Below, piece by piece: positions 19,892 through 32,248 of a stretch of 64,000 nucleotides of DNA (positions within the stretch are counted from its first letter, which is position 1; every line of letters starts with the position of its first letter). Where the stretch lies: NCBI GenBank assembly GCA_021821945.1, contig JAJZTF010000001.1:1-64000 (forward strand), in the 5' to 3' direction. The position numbers and the translations under genes were made by a program. Source of the DNA: Pseudomonadota bacterium. GTDB taxonomy: Bacteria; Pseudomonadota; Gammaproteobacteria; Burkholderiales; Gallionellaceae. Under the pieces are notes generated by a model. The model did not search any database. It had not been told where the DNA came from and saw only the letters and a list, made by a program, of their open reading frames with translations.

Positions 19892-20128
19892 ATGAAATCA
19901 TCCGCTCTTGTTGCCGCTCTGCTGGCCCTTGCTCTGACTGCCTGCGGCGAAAAGGCTGCCGAGGCTCCCGCTGCTGCTCCTGCAGCTCCCGCTGCTGAGG
20001 CTCCTGCTGCTGCTCCTGCAGCTCCTGCCGCTGACGCTGCTTCCGCTCCTGCTGCAGCTCCTGCCGCTGACGCTGCTTCCGCTCCTGCTGCAGCTCCTGC
20101 CGCTGACGCTGCTCCTGCTGCCAAGTAA
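19892..20128 (+). CDS. Small Ala/Pro-repeat lipoprotein
   Basis: 78 aa. A lipobox (ALALTAC) gives a lipidated Cys18. Only three residues after it (GEK) are non-repetitive before an Ala/Pro/Asp/Glu repeat runs to the C terminus (EAPAAAPAAP, then DAASAPAAAPAA units). It is unstructured and probably anchored in the outer membrane as a spacer or periplasmic filler. GAGG precedes the ATG. It has its own promoter and a strong terminator, so it is a monocistronic and possibly abundant transcript. Function unknown. Confidence 0.75.
   Translation: MKSSALVAALLALALTACGEKAAEAPAAAPAAPAAEAPAAAPAAPAADAASAPAAAPAADAASAPAAAPAADAAPAAK
20030..20101 (+). repeat. Two tandem 36-bp repeats in the Ala/Pro lipoprotein gene
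   Basis: 20030-20065 and 20066-20101 are identical, with a third partial copy after them. Each encodes 12 residues. Confidence 0.85.
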
Positions 20129-20144
20129 TACCGCTTTTGCGAAA

Positions 20145-20174
20145 GAAAAAAGGCCGACGAAAGTCGGCTTTTTT
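20145..20174. terminator. Bidirectional rho-independent terminator
   Basis: A run of As, GCCGAC, loop GAAA, GTCGGC, then six Ts. It ends the lipoprotein transcript and, read leftward, the bamC/MBL transcript. Confidence 0.9.
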
Positions 20175-20188
20175 ATTGCCCGATCGAT

Positions 20189-20956
20189 TCAGGCGATTTC
20201 CTTCCAGTCGAATCCCGCATCCTGCGTCGCGACTTCCACCCAGTTCCGCTCGCAACCCAGCGCACCGCTCAGCGCTTCAATGGCAAGCTCCGGCGTATTG
20301 TTTTTGCTGCTCAAATGGGCTGCAACGAGATGCTGCAAACGATCCGTGATCAGATTGGCCAGGATGGCTGCGGATTCCCGGTTGCTCAGATGACCGTACC
20401 GCCCGCCCACCCGCTGCTTCAGGCTGTAAGGATAATCCCCGTTCATCAGCATGGCCTCGTCGTGATTGCTCTCGAGCACCAATGCATCGCAGCCGCTCAA
20501 CATCGCTTCTATGTGGGGCGTTGTTGATCCCACATCGGTCAATACGCCAAGGCGCCTGGCTCCATCGCCGAACACGAACTGCACCGGTTCTGCCGCATCG
20601 TGCGGAACCGGAAAGGGAAATATCTCGATGTCGCCGATGGAGAATCTTCCATGCGGATCGATCTCATGAAGGGCGGAGATGCCTGAAAACGCCTTGGGCT
20701 GACTCCTCAGCGTGCCATGCGTGAGCCACACGGGAACATCGAAGCCACGCGCCAGACGCGCAACGCCGCCGATGTGATCCCCATGCTCATGCGTCACCAG
20801 TATGCCGCTCAGCTGCCCTGGCGACATGCCCAGACGCGCCAGGCGCCGGGTGCATTCCTTCACGCTGAATCCGCAGTCGAGCATCAGGCAGGTTTGCCCG
20901 CTGCGCACCAGCAACGCATTGCCTTCGCTGCCGCTGCCCAATGATGCGAACCTCAT
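20189..20956 (-). CDS. MBL-fold metallo-hydrolase (YycJ/WalJ-like)
   Basis: 255 aa, cytoplasmic. The metallo-beta-lactamase fold is marked by THEHGDHIGG near residue 55, followed by His and Asp ligands (LTDVG, ESNHD). The start motif ASLGSGSEGNALLV is typical of the YycJ group, thought to act on nucleic acids. The gene ends the dapA-bamC-MBL unit common in betaproteobacteria, 17 bp after bamC. Substrate not established. Confidence 0.85.
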   Translation of the reverse strand: MRFASLGSGSEGNALLVRSGQTCLMLDCGFSVKECTRRLARLGMSPGQLSGILVTHEHGDHIGGVARLARGFDVPVWLTHGTLRSQPKAFSGISALHEIDPHGRFSIGDIEIFPFPVPHDAAEPVQFVFGDGARRLGVLTDVGSTTPHIEAMLSGCDALVLESNHDEAMLMNGDYPYSLKQRVGGRYGHLSNRESAAILANLITDRLQHLVAAHLSSKNNTPELAIEALSGALGCERNWVEVATQDAGFDWKEIA

Positions 20957-20973
20957 CCTCGCGCGCGACAGGC

Positions 20974-22065
20974 CTACTGGTTGATGTTCTTGTAGATGGC
21001 CTGCAGCTGCCTGCCCGCCTCGGCACTGTTCTCGCCGTTCATGTCAGACATCGAGACGTCGCAGGAAGCACCGTTGTCCTTGACGTTCACACGGAAATGC
21101 TGGGTGGCATCCTCGTCCTTCCAGAATTCGAACTTCTGCAGCCAGCCGCTCTTTGCCTCGGGCGTGCGGACATAGTAGATGCCCTTTTCGCGGTCCTTAT
21201 CCTCGACAACCAGGCCGGTCTTCTCGATCGCGAGTCCAACCCTGCGCCAGCTCTTGTCGAAAGCGTCGTTGATCACGATGATGCTGCTGCCATCGAACAC
21301 CTGGACGAGATTCGCGCCTCCGGAAGCCGCGGCCCCATTCGTCGTTGCGACGGCAGCCTGATCCGGATTGGCGCCGAAGCGGACCATCAGGCGCTGCAGC
21401 ATCTCGGCCTCAAGCTCGGGATCGTTAGGCAGCATCTTCCAGCTTGTTGTGATGCCGCTCGAATCCAGCACCTCCTCCTGCCCGTACTCGGTGACGTAGA
21501 TGTTGGTGCTCTCCTTTGCGCGTTCCAGACGGAAGCGAAAGCGATTGCGCTCGCCGCTCGAGAACAGCCCGTTGAATATCTTCGAGAGGATGCCGCTGTC
21601 CTTGCCATCCTTGGGGCGATTCTCCGCCCATTGCGTCTCTATGATGCCTGCCGCCTGATCTTCGCTCTGGATCTTGAAGCCCGCCTCGCGGACGAACGAC
21701 TCGACGACCGACCAGGCGCGCTCCGCAGAACCGTCCACTTTCAGGTAGCGTTTGTCGCCGTCGTGCTCTATGCTCACTCCCTTGACGGGGGCCAGCACCG
21801 TCGGCGCCTGCTCCTTCTGCACTGCAGCCGGCGCGCTCTTGTCCTTGGCATAGGCGGAATAGGTTGCGACGGATTCGCCTTCCGCCCCTTCAACCTTGTA
21901 TGTGTCGTCCGTCTGAGGGGCGGTAAGGCCCGGGGGAACTTCGAGGGAGGGAGTCTGGGCTGCACCGGCCTTGTAATCTATGGGCTTGCTGCCAAGCCCC
22001 ATTGCGCTGCAACCTACAAGAGAAACCAAAGCGACACTGCAGAAACCGAGATGCAAAACTTTCAT
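20974..22065 (-). CDS. bamC: Outer membrane assembly lipoprotein BamC
   Basis: 363 aa. Lipobox LVGC with lipidated Cys19, then a Pro-rich unstructured segment (EVPPGLTAP) that in E. coli BamC contacts BamD. Two helix-grip domains follow: about 85-205 with IIETQWAE, and about 235-350. Component of the BAM beta-barrel insertion machine. Directly downstream of dapA (12 bp), as in E. coli and betaproteobacteria. Confidence 0.92.
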   Translation of the reverse strand: MKVLHLGFCSVALVSLVGCSAMGLGSKPIDYKAGAAQTPSLEVPPGLTAPQTDDTYKVEGAEGESVATYSAYAKDKSAPAAVQKEQAPTVLAPVKGVSIEHDGDKRYLKVDGSAERAWSVVESFVREAGFKIQSEDQAAGIIETQWAENRPKDGKDSGILSKIFNGLFSSGERNRFRFRLERAKESTNIYVTEYGQEEVLDSSGITTSWKMLPNDPELEAEMLQRLMVRFGANPDQAAVATTNGAAASGGANLVQVFDGSSIIVINDAFDKSWRRVGLAIEKTGLVVEDKDREKGIYYVRTPEAKSGWLQKFEFWKDEDATQHFRVNVKDNGASCDVSMSDMNGENSAEAGRQLQAIYKNINQ

Positions 22066-22077
22066 ATTCTTTCCTGA

Positions 22078-22959
22078 TTATCGTGTAAGTACGCCTGCTT
22101 CATGCATGGCCTGTTCGACCACGCCGTTCATCGATGGAGACATGGGGGTCAGGGGAAGGCGCAGGAAGTTTTGCATCAGACCCAGACGCGCCACCGCCCA
22201 CTTCACAGGAATCGGATTGGCCTCTACAAACAGCTTCCGATGCAGCCCGAGCAGCCTGAAATTGATCTCCCTTGCGCGCACCGCATCGCCATTCAACGCG
22301 GCCATGCACATCTCGTGCATCAGCTTCGGCGCGACATTGGCGGTGACGGAAATCGAGCCATGCCCGCCCAGCAGCATCAGCGCCAGCGCGCTCGCATCGT
22401 CCCCGCTGTATACCGCGAAATCCCCTGGCGCTCTCTGCAGCAGATCGGTTCCGCGCTCGATGTTTCCGGTCGCATCCTTGATGCCGACGATGTTTGGAAT
22501 TTCGGACAGGCGCAGCACCGTGTCGTTTTGCAGGTCTGCAACCGTGCGGCCGGGCACGTTGTACAGGATATGCGGCATGTCCACCGCCTCCGCGATGGCC
22601 TTGAAATGCTGATAAAGCCCTTCCTGGGTCGGCTTGTTGTAATAAGGCACGACGGAGAGCGATGCATCCGCTCCGGCGCGCTTCGAGAATGCCGCGAGCT
22701 CGATCGCCTCCTTGGTGCTGTTGGCTCCCGTCCCCGCGATCACGGGGATGCGGCCCTTCGCATGCCTGACCGCCTCCGAGATCAGCAGCTCATGCTCCTC
22801 CACATTCACGGTCGGCGACTCGCCCGTGGTGCCGACCACCACGATGCCATCCGTACCCTGCTCCACATGGAAATCTATCAGCGCGCGAAACGACGGCAAA
22901 TCCAGGCTGCCATCCTCCAGCATCGGAGTGACGATTGCAACAATACTGCCCTTGATCAT
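22078..22959 (-). CDS. dapA: 4-hydroxy-tetrahydrodipicolinate synthase
   Basis: 293 aa TIM barrel. Condenses pyruvate and aspartate semialdehyde in lysine/diaminopimelate synthesis. GTTGESPT near residue 43, the catalytic tyrosine in LYNVPGRT (~133), and the Schiff-base lysine in VGIKDATGN (~161) are all present. First gene of dapA-bamC-MBL and divergent from feoAB. Confidence 0.97.
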   Translation of the reverse strand: MIKGSIVAIVTPMLEDGSLDLPSFRALIDFHVEQGTDGIVVVGTTGESPTVNVEEHELLISEAVRHAKGRIPVIAGTGANSTKEAIELAAFSKRAGADASLSVVPYYNKPTQEGLYQHFKAIAEAVDMPHILYNVPGRTVADLQNDTVLRLSEIPNIVGIKDATGNIERGTDLLQRAPGDFAVYSGDDASALALMLLGGHGSISVTANVAPKLMHEMCMAALNGDAVRAREINFRLLGLHRKLFVEANPIPVKWAVARLGLMQNFLRLPLTPMSPSMNGVVEQAMHEAGVLTR

Positions 22960-23056
22960 TTTGACTCTCGATTTAATGACAAGCGCTCATTCTAACCTAA
23001 CAGACAAGGCAAATATACCTTCCGCTCGCACCCGGGCAACGCGCCCTTGAATCCTG

Positions 23057-23062
23057 TAGAAT
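23057..23062 (+). promoter_or_regulatory. -10 element (TAGAAT) of feoAB
   Basis: TGTAGAATGG 19 bp before the feoA ATG at 23082. I could not identify a Fur box by eye in the dapA-feoA gap. Confidence 0.45.
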
Positions 23063-23081
23063 GGCAGTCCAGAGTTGATCT

Positions 23082-23321
23082 ATGCCTACCATGTCCGACA
23101 CACTCGCCGCATTGCATACGGGCGACATTGCCACCATCGTCTCCATCCACGCCGAAGAGGCGCTGCACCAGCGTCTGCTCGCATTGGGATTCCGCAGCGG
23201 GAAACAGATCGAGCTCATCAGGAAGGCCAGCTTTTCAGGCCCCCTGCAGGTGAGGATAGGCACGACAGACATCCTCCTGAGGCGCAACGAGGCGGCCAAG
23301 ATCAAGGTGCGCAAACCATGA
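23082..23321 (+). CDS. feoA: Ferrous iron transport protein A
   Basis: 79 aa SH3-like FeoA. Residues LLALGFRSGKQIELI and the C-terminal ILLRRNEAAKIKV match the family. It modulates the FeoB GTPase at the inner membrane. ATG 23091 is an alternative start. Its stop overlaps feoB by 4 bp (ATGA), so the pair is translationally coupled. Confidence 0.92.
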   Translation: MPTMSDTLAALHTGDIATIVSIHAEEALHQRLLALGFRSGKQIELIRKASFSGPLQVRIGTTDILLRRNEAAKIKVRKP

Positions 23322-25105
23322 AGCGCATCGCCTTGCTCGGCATGCCCAATACAGGCAAGTCCACGCTGTTCAACCGCATGACAGGAGGTGCCGCCAGGGT
23401 GGGCAACTGGCCCGGCATCACGGTCGAACTCTACAGCGGAAAGATCCTCCTGGGTCCCGACATGGTCGAGATCATCGACCTGCCCGGAATCTACGACCTG
23501 CATGGATATTCCGACGACGAACAGGTCGTGCGCCACTTCCTGCACGACAACGTGCCCGACCTGGCCTTGGTGATCCTCAATGCAAGCCAGATCGAACGGC
23601 AGATGAGCCTCCTCCTGCAGCTAAAAGCGCTCAGCATCAACATCATCGTCCTGCTCAACATGAATGACGAGGCCAGAAAATACGGCATCACGATAGATGC
23701 GAAGAAAATGTCGGAACTGCTCGAGGTGCCGGTATTCCAGATAAGCGCGAAATACGGAACGGGCTATCCGGAGGCGCTCGAGGGCATAAAGCAGGCGCTT
23801 GCCCTTCCCACGCCCAGCATGAAGGAAAAACTGCAGAGCCAGCTCGAGGCCGATGAACAGCTCGAAATCCAGATGGCCCGGGTGCTGAAACAGACGGTGC
23901 AAATACCCGCCCGCCTGCCGGACAGCCTGACCCAGAGGCTGGACCGCGTGATGCTGCACCCATTGCTCGGACTGCCGGTGTTCTTCGGCATCATGTATCT
24001 TTTGTTCCAGGGCATCTTCTTCTTCAGCCAGCCGTTGCAGGCCGGCATCGCATCCGGACTCTCTTGGCTGCGCGAAACCCTGCTTTCCCCGCTTCTGGGC
24101 GGCCTGCCCCAGGCGCTTCAGGGATTGCTGCTGGATGGCGCATACAACGGCATCGCGACGGTCGCGGCCTTCGTTCCCGTGATCGTGCTTTTCTTCCTGC
24201 TGATGGCGATCGTCGAAGACAGCGGCTATCTGTCCCGGGCCGCCTTCCTGATGGATGCGCTGATGGCAAGAATGGGGCTGGACGGAAGAGGGTTCGTGAT
24301 GCTCCTGATGGGCTTCGGCTGCAACGTGCCCGCGCTCATGGGCACGCGCGTGATGCGTTCGCGCGCCATCCGCCTGCTCACCATGCTGGTGATTCCCTTT
24401 TCCCTGTGTTCGGCAAGGCTGCAGGTATTCATCTTCATCATCTCTGCGGTATTTTCAGCGCATGCCGCGCCATTGGCCCTGTTCTCGCTCTATCTCTTCA
24501 GCTTCGCGTCGGCCATCCTGACCGCACTGCTCTTCAAGGGCAGATTCGCCAACAGCGAACCCTTCGTGCTCGAGCTTCCGCCCTACCGGTTCCCGACATT
24601 GCGCCAGATCGCGCTCAGGGGATGGCTGGAAGTGAGGCATTTCTTAAGCCGCGCGACAAGCTTCATCATCGCCGGCGTCGTGCTGGTCTGGCTCCTGACC
24701 CACATTCCCTTTTCAGCGCAGCCTGCAAGCCCGGCAACCCTCTCCGGCATGATAGGCCACTGGCTGCACCCCGTCTTCGCCCCCATCGGCATCAACGAAC
24801 AGCTGACCGTCGCATTGATCTTCGGATTCGTCGCCAAGGAAATCGTCATCGGTTCCCTCGCCGTGATCTACGGCCTTGCCGGATCCCAGCTTGCCGGCAT
24901 CCTTTCCCATCAGCTCGACTGGGTGGAAGCCTACAGTTTCATGCTGTTCACGCTGATCTACACGCCTTGCCTGTCGACCATCGCGACCCTGAAGAGCGAA
25001 TCGAAAAGCACGGGATTCATGCTGTTTTCGATTGCCTGGTCGCTCACGCTGGCCTGGCTCGTGAGCTTCATTTTTTATCAGACTGCGCGGGCGCTGGGTC
25101 ACTAG
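23318..25105 (+). CDS. feoB: Ferrous iron transporter FeoB, compact form
   Basis: 595 aa. The N-terminal G domain shows G1 GMPNTGKS, G3 DLPG, G4 NMND and G5 SAK. It is followed by a helical GDI-like spacer and a membrane domain with the duplicated Gate motifs (MGFGCNVPA and the region around FVAKEIVIGS). It imports Fe(II) across the inner membrane. It is clearly shorter than the ~770-residue E. coli protein, ending soon after the last hydrophobic segment. Start ATG 23318 is fixed by MKRIALLGMPN and the overlap with feoA. Its 3' end overlaps ftsB, which is convergent. Confidence 0.93.
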   Translation: MKRIALLGMPNTGKSTLFNRMTGGAARVGNWPGITVELYSGKILLGPDMVEIIDLPGIYDLHGYSDDEQVVRHFLHDNVPDLALVILNASQIERQMSLLLQLKALSINIIVLLNMNDEARKYGITIDAKKMSELLEVPVFQISAKYGTGYPEALEGIKQALALPTPSMKEKLQSQLEADEQLEIQMARVLKQTVQIPARLPDSLTQRLDRVMLHPLLGLPVFFGIMYLLFQGIFFFSQPLQAGIASGLSWLRETLLSPLLGGLPQALQGLLLDGAYNGIATVAAFVPVIVLFFLLMAIVEDSGYLSRAAFLMDALMARMGLDGRGFVMLLMGFGCNVPALMGTRVMRSRAIRLLTMLVIPFSLCSARLQVFIFIISAVFSAHAAPLALFSLYLFSFASAILTALLFKGRFANSEPFVLELPPYRFPTLRQIALRGWLEVRHFLSRATSFIIAGVVLVWLLTHIPFSAQPASPATLSGMIGHWLHPVFAPIGINEQLTVALIFGFVAKEIVIGSLAVIYGLAGSQLAGILSHQLDWVEAYSFMLFTLIYTPCLSTIATLKSESKSTGFMLFSIAWSLTLAWLVSFIFYQTARALGH

Positions 25106-25394
25106 CAGAAGGGGCACTCGCCGCATCATCCAGAATCTGATAATAAATCTCGTCCTTCCTGACCATCCCGAGATCGTTGCGGGCACGCTCCTCGATCGCT
25201 TCGGTGCCCTGTTTCAAATCGCGCACCTCCGCATCGAGCATTGCATTGCGCGCGGCAGTCTGCTCGTTGACCTGCTGCTGGGCCGCAACCTGGCGATGCA
25301 GATCCCAGACGCGCAGCCACCCCCCGCGCCCGAGCCAGAGCGGATACTGCAACAGGAGCAGCAGCACGATCAGTATCAAGGTGACGATTTTCAT
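25068..25394 (-). CDS. ftsB: Cell division protein FtsB
   Basis: 108 aa bitopic divisome protein. One N-terminal membrane span (VTLILIVLLLLLQYPLW) is followed by a periplasmic coiled coil (QVAAQQQVNEQTAARNAMLD) and the conserved ERARNDLGMV motif. It acts with FtsL and FtsQ. It lies downstream of eno as in E. coli, with a terminator between them. The 3' end overlaps feoB by 38 bp on the other strand. Confidence 0.92.
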   Translation of the reverse strand: MKIVTLILIVLLLLLQYPLWLGRGGWLRVWDLHRQVAAQQQVNEQTAARNAMLDAEVRDLKQGTEAIEERARNDLGMVRKDEIYYQILDDAASAPSASDPAPAQSDKK

Positions 25395-25425
25395 GTGTCC
25401 TGAAACTTCGCTCGCTTAGGCCTAT

Positions 25426-25454
25426 AAAAAAAGCCCCGGAACTCAAGCCGGGGC
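25426..25454 (-). terminator. Rho-independent terminator after eno
   Basis: On the minus strand GCCCCGG, an 8-nt loop and CCGGGGC are followed by seven Ts. It sits between eno and ftsB, so ftsB may depend on read-through or its own promoter. Confidence 0.85.
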
Positions 25455-25484
25455 GCTGGGTGCATGGCCGAAACTCAAGCCGCC

Positions 25485-26771
<1,287 letters not shown>

Positions 26772-26801
26772 TTATCCTTATTCAAAATTGACCACTTATT
26801 C

Positions 26802-27653
26802 TCAACAATTCTTCAAATCGATCTTCTCTTCGATCAAGCCCTGCTGCTTGACCGCATCGTCCAGCACCATCAGGGTCTTCAGGAGCGCCTTCAGATGGCC
26901 CAGCGGAAACGCGTTAGGCCCGTCGGAAAGCGCCTTCGAAGGATACGGATGGGTTTCCATGAAAAGGCCGGAAACCCCCGCCGCAACAGCCGCACGGGCC
27001 AGCACAGGCACGAATTCGCGCTGCCCGCCCGAAGCCGTGCCCTGCCCGCCGGGCAGCTGGACCGAATGCGTGGCATCGAAAACCACCGGGCATCCGGTGT
27101 TGCGCATCACGGAAAGCGAACGCATGTCGGAGACCAGGTTGTTGTAACCGAATGAAGCCCCCCGCTCGCACACCATGATGTTGTCCTGTCCGCTTGCATC
27201 CCTGGCCTTCTCGACCACGTTCTGCATGTCCCAGGGCGAAAGGAACTGCCCCTTCTTGATGTTCACCGGCCTGCCGGCGCTCGCCACCGCCTGTATGAAG
27301 TCGGTCTGCCTGCAAAGGAAGGCCGGCGTCTGCAGAACGTCGACAACGGATGCAACAGGCCCGATCTCGTCTATGCCGTGCACATCGGTCAGAACCGGCA
27401 CGCCGAGCTGTTTCTTGACCTCGTCCAGTATCTTGAGCCCCGCATCCATGCCGAACCCGCGAAACGATTTTCCCGAGCTGCGGTTCGCCTTGTCATACGA
27501 AGATTTGTAGATGAAAGGCAGGTTCAGTTCGCGGCAAATTTCCTGCAGTGAGCCTGCGGTATCCATCGCCATCTGCTGGGACTCGATCACGCAGGGGCCT
27601 GCGATCAGGAACATAGGGCGGTCAAGCCCGACTTCAAAGTTGCATAGTTTCAC
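26802..27653 (-). CDS. kdsA: 3-deoxy-8-phosphooctulonate (KDO-8-P) synthase
   Basis: 283 aa TIM barrel. Condenses PEP and arabinose 5-phosphate for the LPS inner core. IAGPCVIES, the [11 protein letters not shown] loop and [11 protein letters not shown] identify KdsA rather than DAHP synthase. 10 bp downstream of pyrG. Confidence 0.97.
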   Translation of the reverse strand: MKLCNFEVGLDRPMFLIAGPCVIESQQMAMDTAGSLQEICRELNLPFIYKSSYDKANRSSGKSFRGFGMDAGLKILDEVKKQLGVPVLTDVHGIDEIGPVASVVDVLQTPAFLCRQTDFIQAVASAGRPVNIKKGQFLSPWDMQNVVEKARDASGQDNIMVCERGASFGYNNLVSDMRSLSVMRNTGCPVVFDATHSVQLPGGQGTASGGQREFVPVLARAAVAAGVSGLFMETHPYPSKALSDGPNAFPLGHLKALLKTLMVLDDAVKQQGLIEEKIDLKNC

Positions 27654-27663
27654 GAGACCACCT

Positions 27664-29333
<1,670 letters not shown>

Positions 29334-29430
29334 CCGCAAAAAGCCCTGCTCTCAAAGTTTGAAAATCGTCAAAATGGCAGCTTTTCATCCGCGACCGCAC
29401 GCGATCAGGCGCACTGACATGTTCGGGCGA

Positions 29431-29460
29431 TTGACAGGAAGTGCCCAATAAAACTAACAT
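29431..29460 (+). promoter_or_regulatory. Sigma-70 type promoter of acs
   Basis: Consensus -35 TTGACA at 29431-29436, 18-bp spacer, TAACAT at 29455-29460. The acs ATG lies 36 bp further with GGGAG before it. Confidence 0.5.
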
Positions 29461-29496
29461 CAATTTCCAGTTTCTGCGCCAACCCGGGAGTTCGTA

Positions 29497-31461
<1,965 letters not shown>

Positions 31462-31475
31462 CCGCGGGCTTGGTC

Positions 31476-31736
31476 ATGATGAACACGACACGCCGAAAAT
31501 TTCTGCAGATATCAGCGCTCCTGCCACTCTTTCTGACCACTCAAAAGGCAGGCGCGCAAACCAATGCCAGCCTGCGCAAGGAATTCCAGTATCAGGACAA
31601 ACCAAAGGATGACATGAGCTGCTCAAGCTGCCTCGAATTCATTCCCGGCAGCAAGAAGATGGGTCGTTGCAGGGTGATTCCGGGGGACGATGAAATATCC
31701 CCCGACGGCTATTGCACAAAATGGAATTCGATGTAG
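31476..31736 (+). CDS. Tat-exported high-potential iron-sulfur protein (HiPIP)-like
   Basis: 86 aa precursor. A twin-arginine signal (TRRKFLQ, hydrophobic core, AGA cleavage) precedes a ~58-residue mature part with four cysteines at 49, 52, 65 and 80 in CxxC-x12-C-x14-C order, as in HiPIP [4Fe-4S] proteins. The likely role is soluble periplasmic electron carrier. It is shorter than purple-bacterial HiPIPs but close to the Iro-type of acidophilic iron oxidisers. Start ATG 31476 or 31479; no clear Shine-Dalgarno. It probably reads through from acs. Confidence 0.83.
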   Translation: MMNTTRRKFLQISALLPLFLTTQKAGAQTNASLRKEFQYQDKPKDDMSCSSCLEFIPGSKKMGRCRVIPGDDEISPDGYCTKWNSM

Positions 31737-31748
31737 TCCGACGCGCAG

Positions 31749-32162
31749 TCAGCCATTCCCGCCCAGCCCTTTCAAAAGTGCCAGACCTTGCTCCAGCAGG
31801 CCGCCTTCCGGCACCCTTCCGTCCGGCGTGAGCCTGTCGATCACCTGAGGCAACAGTGCAGCCAGTTTCTGAGCCACATCCGAAGTGGACAGTCCCAGCT
31901 TCTGCGCAATGGCCTCGACCTGCTCATTCTCCAGCACCGACTGAATCTGTTCGCTGGAGATGGAAAGGTTCTGCCCGGTCCCGATCCAGGATGCGACAGC
32001 CTCCCCAAGCCCCTTTTCCCTGAAGGCAGAGAGCAGATTATCGAGCCCGCCGGAATGATTGATCAATCCGGTGACCTCATCCACCAGCCCCGGGTGCGCG
32101 CCTTCTATCGCATTGGTCAGAGCGCCTTCCGCCTGCGACAAGATCGAGTCAAAAAGTCCCAT
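31749..32162 (-). CDS. YidB/DUF937 family protein
   Basis: 137 aa, soluble. MGLFDSILSQ at the start and an alanine/leucine-rich helical body (LSTSDVAQKLAALLPQVIDRLTPDG) are typical of the YidB-like DUF937 family, whose function is not known. AAGGAGA lies 6 nt before ATG 32162; the frame extends to 32201 without support. It is located downstream of polA in the same direction. Confidence 0.85.
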   Translation of the reverse strand: MGLFDSILSQAEGALTNAIEGAHPGLVDEVTGLINHSGGLDNLLSAFREKGLGEAVASWIGTGQNLSISSEQIQSVLENEQVEAIAQKLGLSTSDVAQKLAALLPQVIDRLTPDGRVPEGGLLEQGLALLKGLGGNG

Positions 32163-32248
32163 TTCGATTCTCCTTTGAGTGATTTGCGCATCATACTCCA
32201 TGCCTTCATCATGTCGAATAAATCAACCGGGCATAGCCCGAATAAATT

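Noticed and set aside
23075-23317. N-terminal extension of feoB
   Set aside because: Antiphase reading of feoA; FeoB begins at 23318 with the G1 motif in place.
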